This document shows positions 32,308-40,962 of a stretch of 64,000 bases of DNA, one piece after another. The first letter of the stretch is position 1, and each line of letters begins with the position of its first letter. Under the pieces are notes generated by a model. It did not search any database and was not told the origin of the DNA. It worked only from the letters and a program-made list of their open reading frames with translations. The position numbers and the translations under genes are program-made. The stretch comes from Planctomycetota bacterium (GTDB taxonomy: Bacteria; Planctomycetota; PUPC01; JACPCR01), in assembly GCA_027625095.1 (NCBI GenBank), contig JAQBXN010000001.1, forward strand, positions 173,405 to 237,404, read 5' to 3'.

Positions 32308-32711
32308 CGCGCTATCTTCTCGATTCAGGCATTGTGAGCGACATGGTCAATCGGCGGTTCGGCGTCTATGAAAAAGCCCTCGAGGCATTTCAACGGGGGG
32401 ATGTTCTGGGTATTGGAACACCAGTCTGGGGTGAGCTGATTGCGGGTATCGAAAACTGTTCATCACGGGATAAAAATCATTCAAAGCTAAAGCATGGAGT
32501 CAGACGATTGAGGATTTGGCCACTCGATAAGACATCAGCAGAGAAATTCGGACGTCTCTTTGCCGAGCTTCGTAGGATGGGGCGCCCCATGCAGCAGATC
32601 GACATTCAGATTGCGGCCATTGCACTTACACTAGGCAATTGTGTTGTCGTTTCTAAGGACAGCGATCTGCATGCTGTTCCTGGTTTGAAAGTTGAAGACT
32701 GGTCAACCTGA
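32304..32711 (+). CDS. PIN-domain toxin (VapC-like)
   Basis: 135 residues. The PIN fold opens YLLDSGIVSDMVN with the first acidic residue (D) and has GTPVWGELIAGIE with the conserved Glu. It ends QQIDIQIAAIALTLGNCVVVSKDSDLHAVPGLKVEDW with Asp residues that complete the metal site. VapC toxins are Mg-dependent ribonucleases, often cutting tRNA. The usual first motif is LDTN; here it is LDSG, a mild change. It is co-transcribed with the antitoxin-like gene and followed by moeA. Confidence 0.85.
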   Translation: MTRYLLDSGIVSDMVNRRFGVYEKALEAFQRGDVLGIGTPVWGELIAGIENCSSRDKNHSKLKHGVRRLRIWPLDKTSAEKFGRLFAELRRMGRPMQQIDIQIAAIALTLGNCVVVSKDSDLHAVPGLKVEDWST

Positions 32712-32769
32712 AAGGCATTGCCTACAGTGCTGGTGGGCCAGTTGTTGCGCTAACGCATATTTTTCAGAG

Positions 32770-33993
32770 ATGACCATTATCGATTCTGCAGCCATGCTTC
32801 CCGTAGACCGATCAATAGAAATTGTCCTTGAGACTGCTCAAACGCTCACGACCGAACCCGTCCCGCTCACGGCCAGTCAGGGGCGTGTCCTTGCCGAGCC
32901 TGCGCTCGCCGATGCAGATATGCCTCCCTTCGATCGCTCAATCATGGACGGCTACGCATTGATCGCGTCTGACACCAGGGCCGACAAAGCCACGCTTCAG
33001 GTTATCGAAGAGATCTTCGCTGGGGACACCCCGCAAAAAAAACTGCAATCTGGTCAGGCCGCGAAGATAATGACCGGAGCTCCAATACCTGAAGGTGCCG
33101 ACTGCGTGGTCATGGTCGAAAATACGACGCTCAATGAACGCGGTCAGGTAGTGGTTCACGAAAAGTCAGAAGTTGGAAAGAACATTAACCAGCGTGCGGA
33201 ATTCGTCAGCCGTGGAGACGTCTTGATTGAATCCGGCACAAGACTCCGTTCGATGGAATTGGGCGTACTGGCTTTCATTGGATGCGTGAACCCGCTTGTG
33301 TATCGCAAGCCCGTCTGCGCAATCCTCTCTACGGGTGACGAATTAGTGGATGCCTCCCAGACGCCAGGACCAGGACAGATTCGAAATAGCAACATTTATT
33401 GCCTGGCCGCTCAATTGGCGCGGGCCGGGGCCGATGTAAGGGTTTTGGGAATTGGACGCGATAATCCAGCCGAGTTGTCTGCCCTGATCGGGGAAGGGCT
33501 GAAAGCCGATATTCTGGTCTCAACCGGCGGGGCATCAGTCGGGGAAAAGGACTTTATTGGCCAGATTCTCAAACAGCACGGCGTGGAAATACACTTTGAT
33601 AAGGTCGCACTGAAACCCGGTAAACCGACTCTGTTCGGTAGCCGCGATCGCACGCTCGTGTTTGGTCTGCCGGGTAATCCACTTTCGGCACTGGTCTCTT
33701 GCGAGTTATTCGTGCTGAGCGCAATCCGTAAAATGTCGGGATTTGGCGATCCTGCCCCCCATACGATTGAAGTCCTGCTCGGACAAGGGAAGGTGAATAC
33801 TTTGAACAGAAGGCAATACATACCGTGCGTTCTGCGTTCTGAAGGGCCTGGCCAAGTTGTGGATCTATTACAATTCAAAGGTTCCGGTGATCTCACCGGA
33901 GTGCTTGGTACAGACGGTCTGGCCATCATTCCGGAAGATGAGCCGCCCCCCTCAGCAGGCGAGACAATCAGCTTTCTGCCATACAGTCTATGA
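32770..33993 (+). CDS. moeA: molybdopterin molybdotransferase
   Basis: About 407 residues, the normal length. MoeA inserts molybdate into adenylylated molybdopterin to make active molybdenum cofactor. Seen: ADMPPFDRSIMDGYAL (family DxPpfdnSaMDGYAv), AKIMTGAPIPEGADCVVMVE, STGDELVD, GQIRNSNIYCL, LVSTGGASVGEKDFI, KPGKPTLFG and GLPGNPLSALVS, all in order. ATG 32770 is preferred; the frame opens at 32692 inside the PIN gene. No other moa/mob gene or molybdoenzyme is in the window, so it stands alone downstream of the toxin-antitoxin pair. Confidence 0.95.
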   Translation: MTIIDSAAMLPVDRSIEIVLETAQTLTTEPVPLTASQGRVLAEPALADADMPPFDRSIMDGYALIASDTRADKATLQVIEEIFAGDTPQKKLQSGQAAKIMTGAPIPEGADCVVMVENTTLNERGQVVVHEKSEVGKNINQRAEFVSRGDVLIESGTRLRSMELGVLAFIGCVNPLVYRKPVCAILSTGDELVDASQTPGPGQIRNSNIYCLAAQLARAGADVRVLGIGRDNPAELSALIGEGLKADILVSTGGASVGEKDFIGQILKQHGVEIHFDKVALKPGKPTLFGSRDRTLVFGLPGNPLSALVSCELFVLSAIRKMSGFGDPAPHTIEVLLGQGKVNTLNRRQYIPCVLRSEGPGQVVDLLQFKGSGDLTGVLGTDGLAIIPEDEPPPSAGETISFLPYSL

Positions 33994-34148
33994 ATGCACT
34001 TTCTGGTGACGCCTTCGTTCTGTCTTATTTCTGCCATAGCGTGCCTCACTGAACAGTTACGAAAAAAAGTAAGCGGCACACAACGCGAACTTCATCGCTG
34101 AACCTATACTACCCGCCTCATTATCAAGACTGACCTAAGGAGAAGCAC

Positions 34149-34868
34149 ATGCCTTACAAAAGGCCAGACGGAAGAAAACCGGACGAGCTGCGCCCCACAA
34201 AGATCACCAGGAATTTCACCAAGAATGCCGCAGGCTCTGTTCTTATCGAAAGCGGTGACACCAAAGTCATCTGCACAGCCAGTATTGAAGATCGAGTTCC
34301 GCCGTTTCGTAATAAAGAGACCGAAGGCTGGCTCACCGCGGAATATGGCATGCTTCCGGGCTCTACCAACAGCCGCAAGCGGCGGGATATAGACGGACGT
34401 GGAACGGAAATCCAGAGGCTCATCGGCAGAGCGGTTCGGAATATCGTAAATCTGAATGCCTGGCCCGGGCACACGATTTACCTCGACTGCGATGTCATTC
34501 AGGCTGACGGCGGCACTCGTACGGCATCCATTACCGGTGCATACGTTGCCCTCACCGATGCGGTGAAGGTTCTTGATAAAGATGGGCTCATTACAGGCCA
34601 GGCTCTGCTGGACAGCGTCGCCGCCATCAGCGTAGGCATCATCGACAAGACCGTTCTTCTCGATCTGAACTACATCGAGGATTACAACGCTGAGGTCGAC
34701 ATGAACATCGTGATGACCGGTTCGGGCAACCTGGTGGAAGTTCAGGGTACGGGCGAGAAAGGCACCTTTACCGAACGTCAGCTCTCCGGGCTGCTCAAGA
34801 TAGCCCGCAAGGGAATCGTTGAGCTGAATGAGATTCAGGAGAAGGCATTGCGGAAGAAAGTGAATTAA
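34149..34868 (+). CDS. rph: ribonuclease PH
   Basis: 239 residues, the standard length. It is a phosphorolytic 3'-5' exoribonuclease trimming tRNA precursors. Conserved blocks are RPDGRKPDELRPTKI, GSVLIESGDTKVICTASIEDRVP, GWLTAEYGMLPGSTNSR, GRGTEIQRLIGRAVR, IYLDCDVIQADGGTRTASITGAYVAL and LDLNYIEDYNAEVDMNIVMTGSGNLVEVQGTGEKGTF. The start is fixed by AAGGAG at about 34137-34142. A TATACT (about 34109-34114) could be its -10 box. It is followed convergently by the DNA repair gene. Confidence 0.97.
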   Translation: MPYKRPDGRKPDELRPTKITRNFTKNAAGSVLIESGDTKVICTASIEDRVPPFRNKETEGWLTAEYGMLPGSTNSRKRRDIDGRGTEIQRLIGRAVRNIVNLNAWPGHTIYLDCDVIQADGGTRTASITGAYVALTDAVKVLDKDGLITGQALLDSVAAISVGIIDKTVLLDLNYIEDYNAEVDMNIVMTGSGNLVEVQGTGEKGTFTERQLSGLLKIARKGIVELNEIQEKALRKKVN

Positions 34869-34933
34869 GGGATGGCAGCTCTGACCCCACACCCGGTCTA
34901 CACAACCTTTCTCGGGTAAATCGATAAACCCAT

Positions 34934-35638
34934 TCAGGTGCCTTCGCGTTCCAGCAGATACTCCAACGGGCATCCCTCGCATTCAGGCCCCTTCTTCAGG
35001 CAGTAGTGTTTGCCCGTTTCCACAATCTGCGCGTGGTAATCATTGAACAATTCCAATCGCCGCGGAAGACGTCTCTCAAAGGAATTTTTGAGTTCGTCGT
35101 AGGTGGCATCCTTCGCAACAAGACCGTGCCTGCTGAAGATTCTCCTGGTGTAGGCATCGACGACAAATGTTGTTTTGTTTGCCGCATACAGCAGGATGCA
35201 ATCCGCGGTCTCGGGGCCGATGCCGGAAAGTGAGAGCAACTCTTTGCGTAACCGTGGCAAAGGAGTTCTCGACATTTCACGGATGTCGCCATGGTATTGG
35301 CCGTTGAGCCACCCAACGAAGGTCTTGAGTCTCTTTGCTTTCTGATTGAAGTAACCGGAGGGGCGGATGAGTTGAGCCAGCTCGGATTCCTCTATTTCAG
35401 AAATTCCCCTGACCGACAAGACGTCCGCACCCCGAAGGGTGTCGATGGCCTTGGCAGCACTTGTCCAGGCAGTGTTTTGAGTAAGTATGGCTCCGACACA
35501 TACTTCAAAGGGTGAATCTGCCGGCCACCAGTGAAGGGGGCCGAATCTCTGTTTCATACGAGAGTAGATTTCGAGCAGCAGAGCACGCTCAGTAGTTGAA
35601 ATTTTTTCAGTGGTCTTCCCTGTCAGTCCTTCATTCAT
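34934..35638 (-). CDS. HhH-GPD DNA glycosylase (endonuclease III-like)
   Basis: About 234 residues. It has FEVCVGAILTQNTAW, the helix-hairpin-helix ELLSLSGIGPETADCILLYAANKTTFVVDAYTRRIFSRHG, and the C-terminal Cys group. The catalytic Asp (VVDAYTRR) is kept, but the Lys of bifunctional Nth (GRKTA) is Glu (GPETA), so a monofunctional glycosylase of the 3-methyladenine or mismatch type is likely. The Fe-S motif shows C-x6-C-x2-C; the fourth Cys of Nth is absent, so a [4Fe-4S] cluster needs another ligand or is not formed. ATG 35638 (second codon of the open frame) lies only 11 bases from the divergent rtcA start. Confidence 0.85.
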   Translation of the reverse strand: MNEGLTGKTTEKISTTERALLLEIYSRMKQRFGPLHWWPADSPFEVCVGAILTQNTAWTSAAKAIDTLRGADVLSVRGISEIEESELAQLIRPSGYFNQKAKRLKTFVGWLNGQYHGDIREMSRTPLPRLRKELLSLSGIGPETADCILLYAANKTTFVVDAYTRRIFSRHGLVAKDATYDELKNSFERRLPRRLELFNDYHAQIVETGKHYCLKKGPECEGCPLEYLLEREGT

Positions 35639-35649
35639 CACATCATTCC

Positions 35650-36693
35650 ATGCCAGAACTCATTTTTATTGACGGCTCATCAGGTGAGGGCGGAGGCCAG
35701 ATTCTACGGACATCGCTCAGTCTGTCAGCCATCACCGGCCGGCCGTTTGAGATAGAGAATATTCGAGCCCGTCGGGCCAAGCCAGGTCTCCGCCCCCAGC
35801 ATCTGAAATGCGTCGAGGCCATGGCCGAGGTGTGTGGTGCGAAGGTGAGAGGGGCCGCTGTAGGATCGGTTTTTCTCCGCTTCGAACCGGCAGAGCTTCG
35901 GGCAGGAGATTTTGTATTCGATATCGGCACCGCAGGAGCGACCAGCCTGGTGCTCCAGACTGTTTATCTGCCGCTGTCACTTCTGGAGGAACCTTCGACA
36001 GTCAGCATCACCGGTGGGACGCATAACCCGTTCAGCCCCTGCTTCCATTATCTGCAGGAGCAATGGCTACCATTAGTCACCCAGGCGGGCCTGCACATCA
36101 GCCTCAAACTTGACCGACTCGGTTTCTATCCAGTGGGTGGCGGCAAGATTCGAGCTGCCATCAAACCTGCGGTGCCCAGAGCCGTCCAAATCACCGATAG
36201 AGGAAAGCTGGAAAACTTTCGGGGCGTGTCATTTGTTGCAAATCTCGATCGAGAAATTGCCGAGCGACAGAAGAGGCGCGCCTTGCGAGCTCTTGGCAAA
36301 CGCGAGGGCATCAAGGCAATGCAAATCCAGGTAGAGACGTTCAAGGCCCCCTCGCCAGGCACGGCCATCTATCTGACGGCGGAATACGAACACGGCGCGC
36401 GGGCTTGCTATTTCGGTTTAGGCGAACGCCAGAAGAGAGCGGAAGAAGTGGGGGAAGAAGCCGCCCTGCCGATGGGGCAGTTTCTTGATTCCGAAGCGAC
36501 TGTAGACCAGTTTGCCGCAGACCAACTTATGCTCCCGCTTGCGATTGCATCTGGGCCGAGCGAATTCATCACCGCGTGCTCCACGGAGCATCAGCGTACC
36601 AATGCAGACATCATTGCTCGTTTTGTAGAAGTAAAGATTGAGATTCAGGAATTGGAAAGCGGTGCATCCAAAGTGAGGATTGATCCGGGCTAA
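35650..36693 (+). CDS. rtcA: RNA 3'-terminal phosphate cyclase
   Basis: About 347 residues, typical length. RtcA uses ATP to turn RNA 3'-phosphates into 2',3'-cyclic phosphates, through a covalent His-AMP. Seen: IDGSSGEGGGQILRTSLSLSAITGRPFEIENIRARRAKPGLRPQH, the DIGTAGATSLVLQTVYLPL block, GGTHNPFSPCFHYL, GFYPVGGGKI, and STEHQRTNADI, whose His corresponds to the nucleotidylated residue. RtcB and the RtcR activator are not in view, unlike in E. coli. The start at 35650 lacks a strong Shine-Dalgarno and lies 11 bases from the divergent repair gene, so their promoters must overlap coding sequence. Confidence 0.95.
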   Translation: MPELIFIDGSSGEGGGQILRTSLSLSAITGRPFEIENIRARRAKPGLRPQHLKCVEAMAEVCGAKVRGAAVGSVFLRFEPAELRAGDFVFDIGTAGATSLVLQTVYLPLSLLEEPSTVSITGGTHNPFSPCFHYLQEQWLPLVTQAGLHISLKLDRLGFYPVGGGKIRAAIKPAVPRAVQITDRGKLENFRGVSFVANLDREIAERQKRRALRALGKREGIKAMQIQVETFKAPSPGTAIYLTAEYEHGARACYFGLGERQKRAEEVGEEAALPMGQFLDSEATVDQFAADQLMLPLAIASGPSEFITACSTEHQRTNADIIARFVEVKIEIQELESGASKVRIDPG

Positions 36694-36862
36694 GGCGGTA
36701 ATCGTGGTTGATCAAAGGCAGTTAAAATATCGAGACTCGATTTTCTAGTGAGATTAAGAATGACGGGCAGCCAGTTGCCACGAGGTTCATCCTGAAATGT
36801 CTGTGAGAATCGAATGGGCTAACCAGAACGCTCCATTCGTTGCGCCATCGAATCTGCGATCC

Positions 36863-38089
36863 CTACTGTATACCCACTATCTCGTCTGAGAAGAGGATCT
36901 CGCCGAAACGCTCGGGGACGTGAAACCCCTGGACGATTGGGGCGGACCATGCCTGGTATTCCACATGCCCCTTTTCGTGGTCGATCCGAACGAAATTGGC
37001 TCGCCATATTTCGCCGGCCTTCGGACGAAAATCGAAAGCGAGCAATGGATCTTTGAGGCGCTTCCCTGAGCGGCTCTGCCACTGGTCTTCCTTCTCCTTT
37101 GCGCGTTCAGGAAGAAGAGGTTGGGCATAGATCGCAAAGAGTGGGATCTTCATTTCGATGATCCATCCGACATCTTCGTCACTGCGATTGTCCGACGTCC
37201 CATCGACGAACACTTTGGCTTCCCATCCACGGCAATCCCAATTCACAAGGCCTTGTGAAGGCTTGATATTCAGCAGGTCGGTCATGCCATTATTAACATT
37301 GACTTCGAATTCCACGTAGTGTTGGGGCGAGTTTGGGATTGTGATGTAAAGGCCAACCACATCCTCTTCCCACAGATTGTCGTCGCGATTCTCTTTGGTC
37401 CCAAAAACATCTTTGTCTGCACACTGAATAGCCACGTAGAGGTGATCCTGGTCCCACATCATTTTTGCGGTAGTGCTCGATAGCGCAGCGAGGTGGCCAT
37501 CAGTCAATCGAATGGGGGGAGTGGCATCGCATCTTTTCCATGCCAGTTCGTTCAGTTGACCGTCAATATCGATCTTGCCGGATGATTTTTTGACAACGTA
37601 TCGAGGGATGGGCCGGACCTTATGGATGGGTGCCTCGGCTTCGCCCTGGGCGATGAAGCGGATGTAATCGATGCTTACTGAAGACTGGGTCTGAATGACC
37701 AGAACGACATTTCGCCGGCCGCGCCAGGGGGTGAGGTCTTTTAGATAGAATCTGGCCGGCCCCTTGCCAACTTTATGTCCGATGCGCAGGTACTGGATTT
37801 CCCCTTCCTGTTCGTGAGTATCGGCGAGGTAGACCTTGTAATCTCCATCGATGCAGTTCATCTCGATGATGGGATACTGCTCGATATCCAGAGTCATGTA
37901 AGAACGGATTTCGCCGTACGCTTTAGTCGGATCGGCGGTCAGGACGGCAGCGCCCTCGACAAGCTTCAACTCACCCAACACTTCACGCCAGCCATTGAGA
38001 TTGTCAAACTCTGTCCCCAGCGGAAAGGCGGTTCGCATCAGAGAGAGTGTGAATATGACGGCTGTGATAGGTCTCCAGGTATGAACCAT
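36863..38089 (-). CDS. secreted CBM9-like carbohydrate-binding protein
   Basis: About 408 residues. Signal peptide MVHTWRPITAVIFTLSLMRTAFPLG. The first half (to about 165) is a beta-sandwich module (YMTLDIEQYPIIEMNC, SIDYIRFIAQG). The second half begins KIDIDGQLNELAWKRCDATPPIRL and continues TAKMMWDQDHLYVAIQCADKDV and WEEDVVGLYI, the CBM9/DOMON-like pattern found in xylanases and surface binding proteins. Catalytic residues are not evident. It is 32 bases downstream of the esterase gene on the same strand, so the pair probably works on a common extracellular polymer. Confidence 0.75.
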   Translation of the reverse strand: MVHTWRPITAVIFTLSLMRTAFPLGTEFDNLNGWREVLGELKLVEGAAVLTADPTKAYGEIRSYMTLDIEQYPIIEMNCIDGDYKVYLADTHEQEGEIQYLRIGHKVGKGPARFYLKDLTPWRGRRNVVLVIQTQSSVSIDYIRFIAQGEAEAPIHKVRPIPRYVVKKSSGKIDIDGQLNELAWKRCDATPPIRLTDGHLAALSSTTAKMMWDQDHLYVAIQCADKDVFGTKENRDDNLWEEDVVGLYITIPNSPQHYVEFEVNVNNGMTDLLNIKPSQGLVNWDCRGWEAKVFVDGTSDNRSDEDVGWIIEMKIPLFAIYAQPLLPERAKEKEDQWQSRSGKRLKDPLLAFDFRPKAGEIWRANFVRIDHEKGHVEYQAWSAPIVQGFHVPERFGEILFSDEIVGIQ

Positions 38090-38124
38090 CATTCGGATTC
38101 CTTAAGGCATGCGAAAGGAAAAAT

Positions 38125-40122
38125 CTAATCCGACCAGGTCAGCCTCGCCGAAAGCTGCCATTCAGTGTCAAAGAAACCGGCGACCAGCGCGTGATTCGTG
38201 GAAACGGCCTGATCAAATTCATTATTGTAAACAATGAAATCTGGCAGCAGATCATACTTATGGTTTGAGCCTCGTTTCTCGCCCCAGTGGAGACCGGAAA
38301 GGACGACGACGTATTTGTTTTCATTGAGTGGGTTGGGGTAGATCATCGCCAGGCCGGTGTCACTGGTCCGCTGATATTTCCCCTGAGCGACGACGTAAGA
38401 AGATTCAGTGATCTTGATCGGCAATTTGTCAGCGATTCGATTGAGAACGCTATTGGTATCCGGTTCGCCAAAGAGGATGAGATTACGGTCGCGAATATCG
38501 GCCTCGTTGATTTGCGAGTCGTCTTTGGTCGGGGGCAGCCCTTCGGCATAGGCCCACCAGTCGGTGAGGAATTTCTCGACGTTGCCGGTGACTTGCTGCT
38601 TTCGGGCCTCGCTGCCGGTCGTGCCGCGAACCACCATGAATGGAAAATTGAATGCCTCAGGAATCGGGCCGCTGACCGTCGTCGATTTGGCGCGGCCCGT
38701 TGGCTTTGTACCCACTTGAATCCGGCGGTCTGCAGGTATCGGACCATCGTGTACGACCTTGCCGTCGGAAATGACTTTGACCTTATTGCCTTCGATGAGC
38801 GCTACCGGCAGATCGAGGTGAAAGGCCCCGACATTTTCTGTCTTTACGTCGATGGACGCGTCTTTTACCTCGGCGGTTATCTTGGCCATACTGCCCCAAG
38901 CTTCGAAACTGTCCAGAGTCACCCAGTGGGCCCGGGGATAACGCAGGGAGAAAGTGTGGTGCTGGACCACCTTAGGTGCATTGTTTCGGCGATACTTCAG
39001 AAGGTTTTCAAAAGCACGGCGATAGACCGCGGGCTTAAAGTAAATGAAATGACCGAGTGAATCTTCGTCATAGAAGACGTCCGCGGGGCAGTCGAATCCT
39101 TTGAGCTTTGCATAAATTTCGCGGGCGTATTGGACCTTATTAATATGGTCTCCAAGGGCATGCTGCATGAAGGTGGGTAGAGCCCGCAGGCTTCCACAGA
39201 GATCTATCGGATTGTTGTATCCCATCATCCATTGCTGATGCCTGGGTAGTTGTTCTTTGTCCGGATACCGAAAGAGATCCTGCCAGAAACGAAACCAATC
39301 GATCTGCCCATTAATCGGGCCGATGGCTGCAAATTCATGGGGCTGGTGCACCCCGATCGTCCAGACTCCGCCTCCACCCATGGAGGCGCCAATGAGGTAA
39401 ATACGCTCCGGGTCGATGGAATAGTACTTTTGGGTCTGCCGAATGGATTCCAGGACATCAATCTCGCCAACGAACTGAAAATCGGTATTGCGCCGGCCAT
39501 GTGGTTGCAGGTAAAGGAATTCCAGTTCGTCGGCAATGGGCAGCACGTCGCTCGGGCACAGCCATGGATCTATTTTGCTTGTTTCGGGCACCCATCCGTG
39601 AAGAAAAATGAAGAGGGGCCACTTTTTCTCCTTCTCATATTTCTTTGGCACATACACGTAATAGGGCTGCGCAGAATCGTCATTTTCCGCAATGTAGGCG
39701 CGTTCAATGATTGAGCCCTTGCTGTCGGCCAAAGGATCGCGATTGGCGTCAAAGAATTCTGAAAGCCGAGCCACCTCGGCCAACAACAGCTTCGCTTTGC
39801 CGTAGTCGGTACGGCTGCTGAATCGCCGGGCCATGGCCATCAGGCTCTTTTTCAAAGCCTTGGTTGGATACACCTCGTCATCATCGAGGTGCAACATGGC
39901 CTGATCGAGTTTCAGCTTCGCGAGCGGGTAAAGGTGGTCGAAAAGAGCCTTCCTGTCCTCCGGCAGGCCAACTCGCTTAGCGGCCATATCAGCGACGATC
40001 TTTTGACCTATGCCAAAATTTTCAATTACCTGTTCACGTGCTGCTTGAGCCAAAATTGCCTGAAAAGGCAATGCCCCTGCGAAGGCCCACAGCAGAACGG
40101 CCTGACCTCTGAAATTTGTCAT
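38125..40122 (-). CDS. secreted alpha/beta-hydrolase esterase-like protein
   Basis: 665 residues. Signal peptide (FRGQAVLLWAFAGALPFQAILAQA). The N-terminal helical stretch (about 30-130) precedes an esterase domain: YYVYVPKKYEKEKKWPLFIFLHGW, then the nucleophile elbow ERIYLIGASMGGGGVWTIGVHQPHEFAAI (GxSMGG). A His near GHFIYFKPAVYRR and acidic residues could complete the triad. The C-terminal 230 residues (about 435-665: RNLILFGEPDTNSVLNRIADKLPIKI, VVLSGLHWGEKRG) form an appended domain seen in prolyl-oligopeptidase-like proteins of PVC bacteria. Feruloyl/acetyl-esterase or peptidase activity is possible. Confidence 0.75.
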   Translation of the reverse strand: MTNFRGQAVLLWAFAGALPFQAILAQAAREQVIENFGIGQKIVADMAAKRVGLPEDRKALFDHLYPLAKLKLDQAMLHLDDDEVYPTKALKKSLMAMARRFSSRTDYGKAKLLLAEVARLSEFFDANRDPLADSKGSIIERAYIAENDDSAQPYYVYVPKKYEKEKKWPLFIFLHGWVPETSKIDPWLCPSDVLPIADELEFLYLQPHGRRNTDFQFVGEIDVLESIRQTQKYYSIDPERIYLIGASMGGGGVWTIGVHQPHEFAAIGPINGQIDWFRFWQDLFRYPDKEQLPRHQQWMMGYNNPIDLCGSLRALPTFMQHALGDHINKVQYAREIYAKLKGFDCPADVFYDEDSLGHFIYFKPAVYRRAFENLLKYRRNNAPKVVQHHTFSLRYPRAHWVTLDSFEAWGSMAKITAEVKDASIDVKTENVGAFHLDLPVALIEGNKVKVISDGKVVHDGPIPADRRIQVGTKPTGRAKSTTVSGPIPEAFNFPFMVVRGTTGSEARKQQVTGNVEKFLTDWWAYAEGLPPTKDDSQINEADIRDRNLILFGEPDTNSVLNRIADKLPIKITESSYVVAQGKYQRTSDTGLAMIYPNPLNENKYVVVLSGLHWGEKRGSNHKYDLLPDFIVYNNEFDQAVSTNHALVAGFFDTEWQLSARLTWSD

Positions 40123-40438
40123 TATAATTGGTGTTGTCAGTGTGAAGGCGGGAGCGGCGGAGTGTATTTTGGTGATGGAACCGTGTCAATAACCGTCCCC
40201 TCGGACGAACTCCCCACTTCAGGTATTCTGCAGAGGATCTCTGTGTGCCTGGCGCCATTGTCTTCCGTTTACTGAGTTAGTCCTTCTAGTCGCGGGCTCC
40301 TTCATTTGCGGTATTCCGCTGGAGTCCAGAGGTTGCCTTCCTGAAATGGGTTTCACGGAATTCAATCGCTGCTCGCGCCTCGTCTTTTGCGGACAAAATT
40401 CAGTGTGCAAAGCCTGACGAGGGCGCCCGTCACTGGAG
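40123..40438. other. intergenic region without recognisable gene
   Basis: 316 bases between the esterase start and the DUF4870 stop (both minus strand). A short ORF here (minus, 40219-40539) is Ser/Arg-rich and runs into the next gene, so I reject it. It may hold the esterase promoter. No terminator with a T-tract is clear. Confidence 0.4.
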
Positions 40439-40957
40439 CTACTTGATAAACCGCACGATCGCCGGATACCGGTAATACACGCCTTCATTCGCTTTGAGGC
40501 CGGCAATAATTGGCATGACGAAGCTGGCCAACAGCCCAATAGCGAGCATTGGAAAACCGATCATTACAAATGCAAGAATCCCGGAAACAACCATGTACAT
40601 GGTCAGACAGATCTGAAAATTCAGGGACTCTTTGCCGTGGTAATCCACAAAAGACGTCTTGTTTTTTCCAAAAATCCAAAGACCCAATGGACCGAGAATA
40701 TTACCCAAGGGAATGCCGAAGTAGAAGGACAGGGCTGCGAGATGGCACATCATCCCCAGCGTCCGTACCTGCGAATCCACCTCTGCAGGTTTCCGTTCGT
40801 AATCGCTATACACGTATCCGTCTGCAGATACTTGCTCGGAATCGTCTGACCTCTGATCGTCAGCCTGGCCTTTACCCTTCTGCTCTTCGCCCCAATCGAA
40901 GTGATCATTCTCCCACTTCATTCTCTGATCGGATGAATCATCCTTCTGGTGCCACAT
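40439..40957 (-). CDS. DUF4870 (Tic20-like) membrane protein
   Basis: 172 residues. A long hydrophilic head (1-60, rich in Asp, Glu, Lys and Gln) is followed by four helices: RTLGMMCHLAALSFYFG, ILGPLGLWIFGKN, ICLTMYMVVSGILAFVMIG and AIGLLASFVMPIIAG. The KNKTSFVDYHGKESLNFQI loop and the closing YYRYPAIVRFIK are diagnostic for DUF4870. Function is not established. Only 5 bases separate it from the prc stop, so it is the second gene of a prc operon. Confidence 0.85.
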   Translation of the reverse strand: MWHQKDDSSDQRMKWENDHFDWGEEQKGKGQADDQRSDDSEQVSADGYVYSDYERKPAEVDSQVRTLGMMCHLAALSFYFGIPLGNILGPLGLWIFGKNKTSFVDYHGKESLNFQICLTMYMVVSGILAFVMIGFPMLAIGLLASFVMPIIAGLKANEGVYYRYPAIVRFIK

Positions 40958-40962
40958 TTTGA

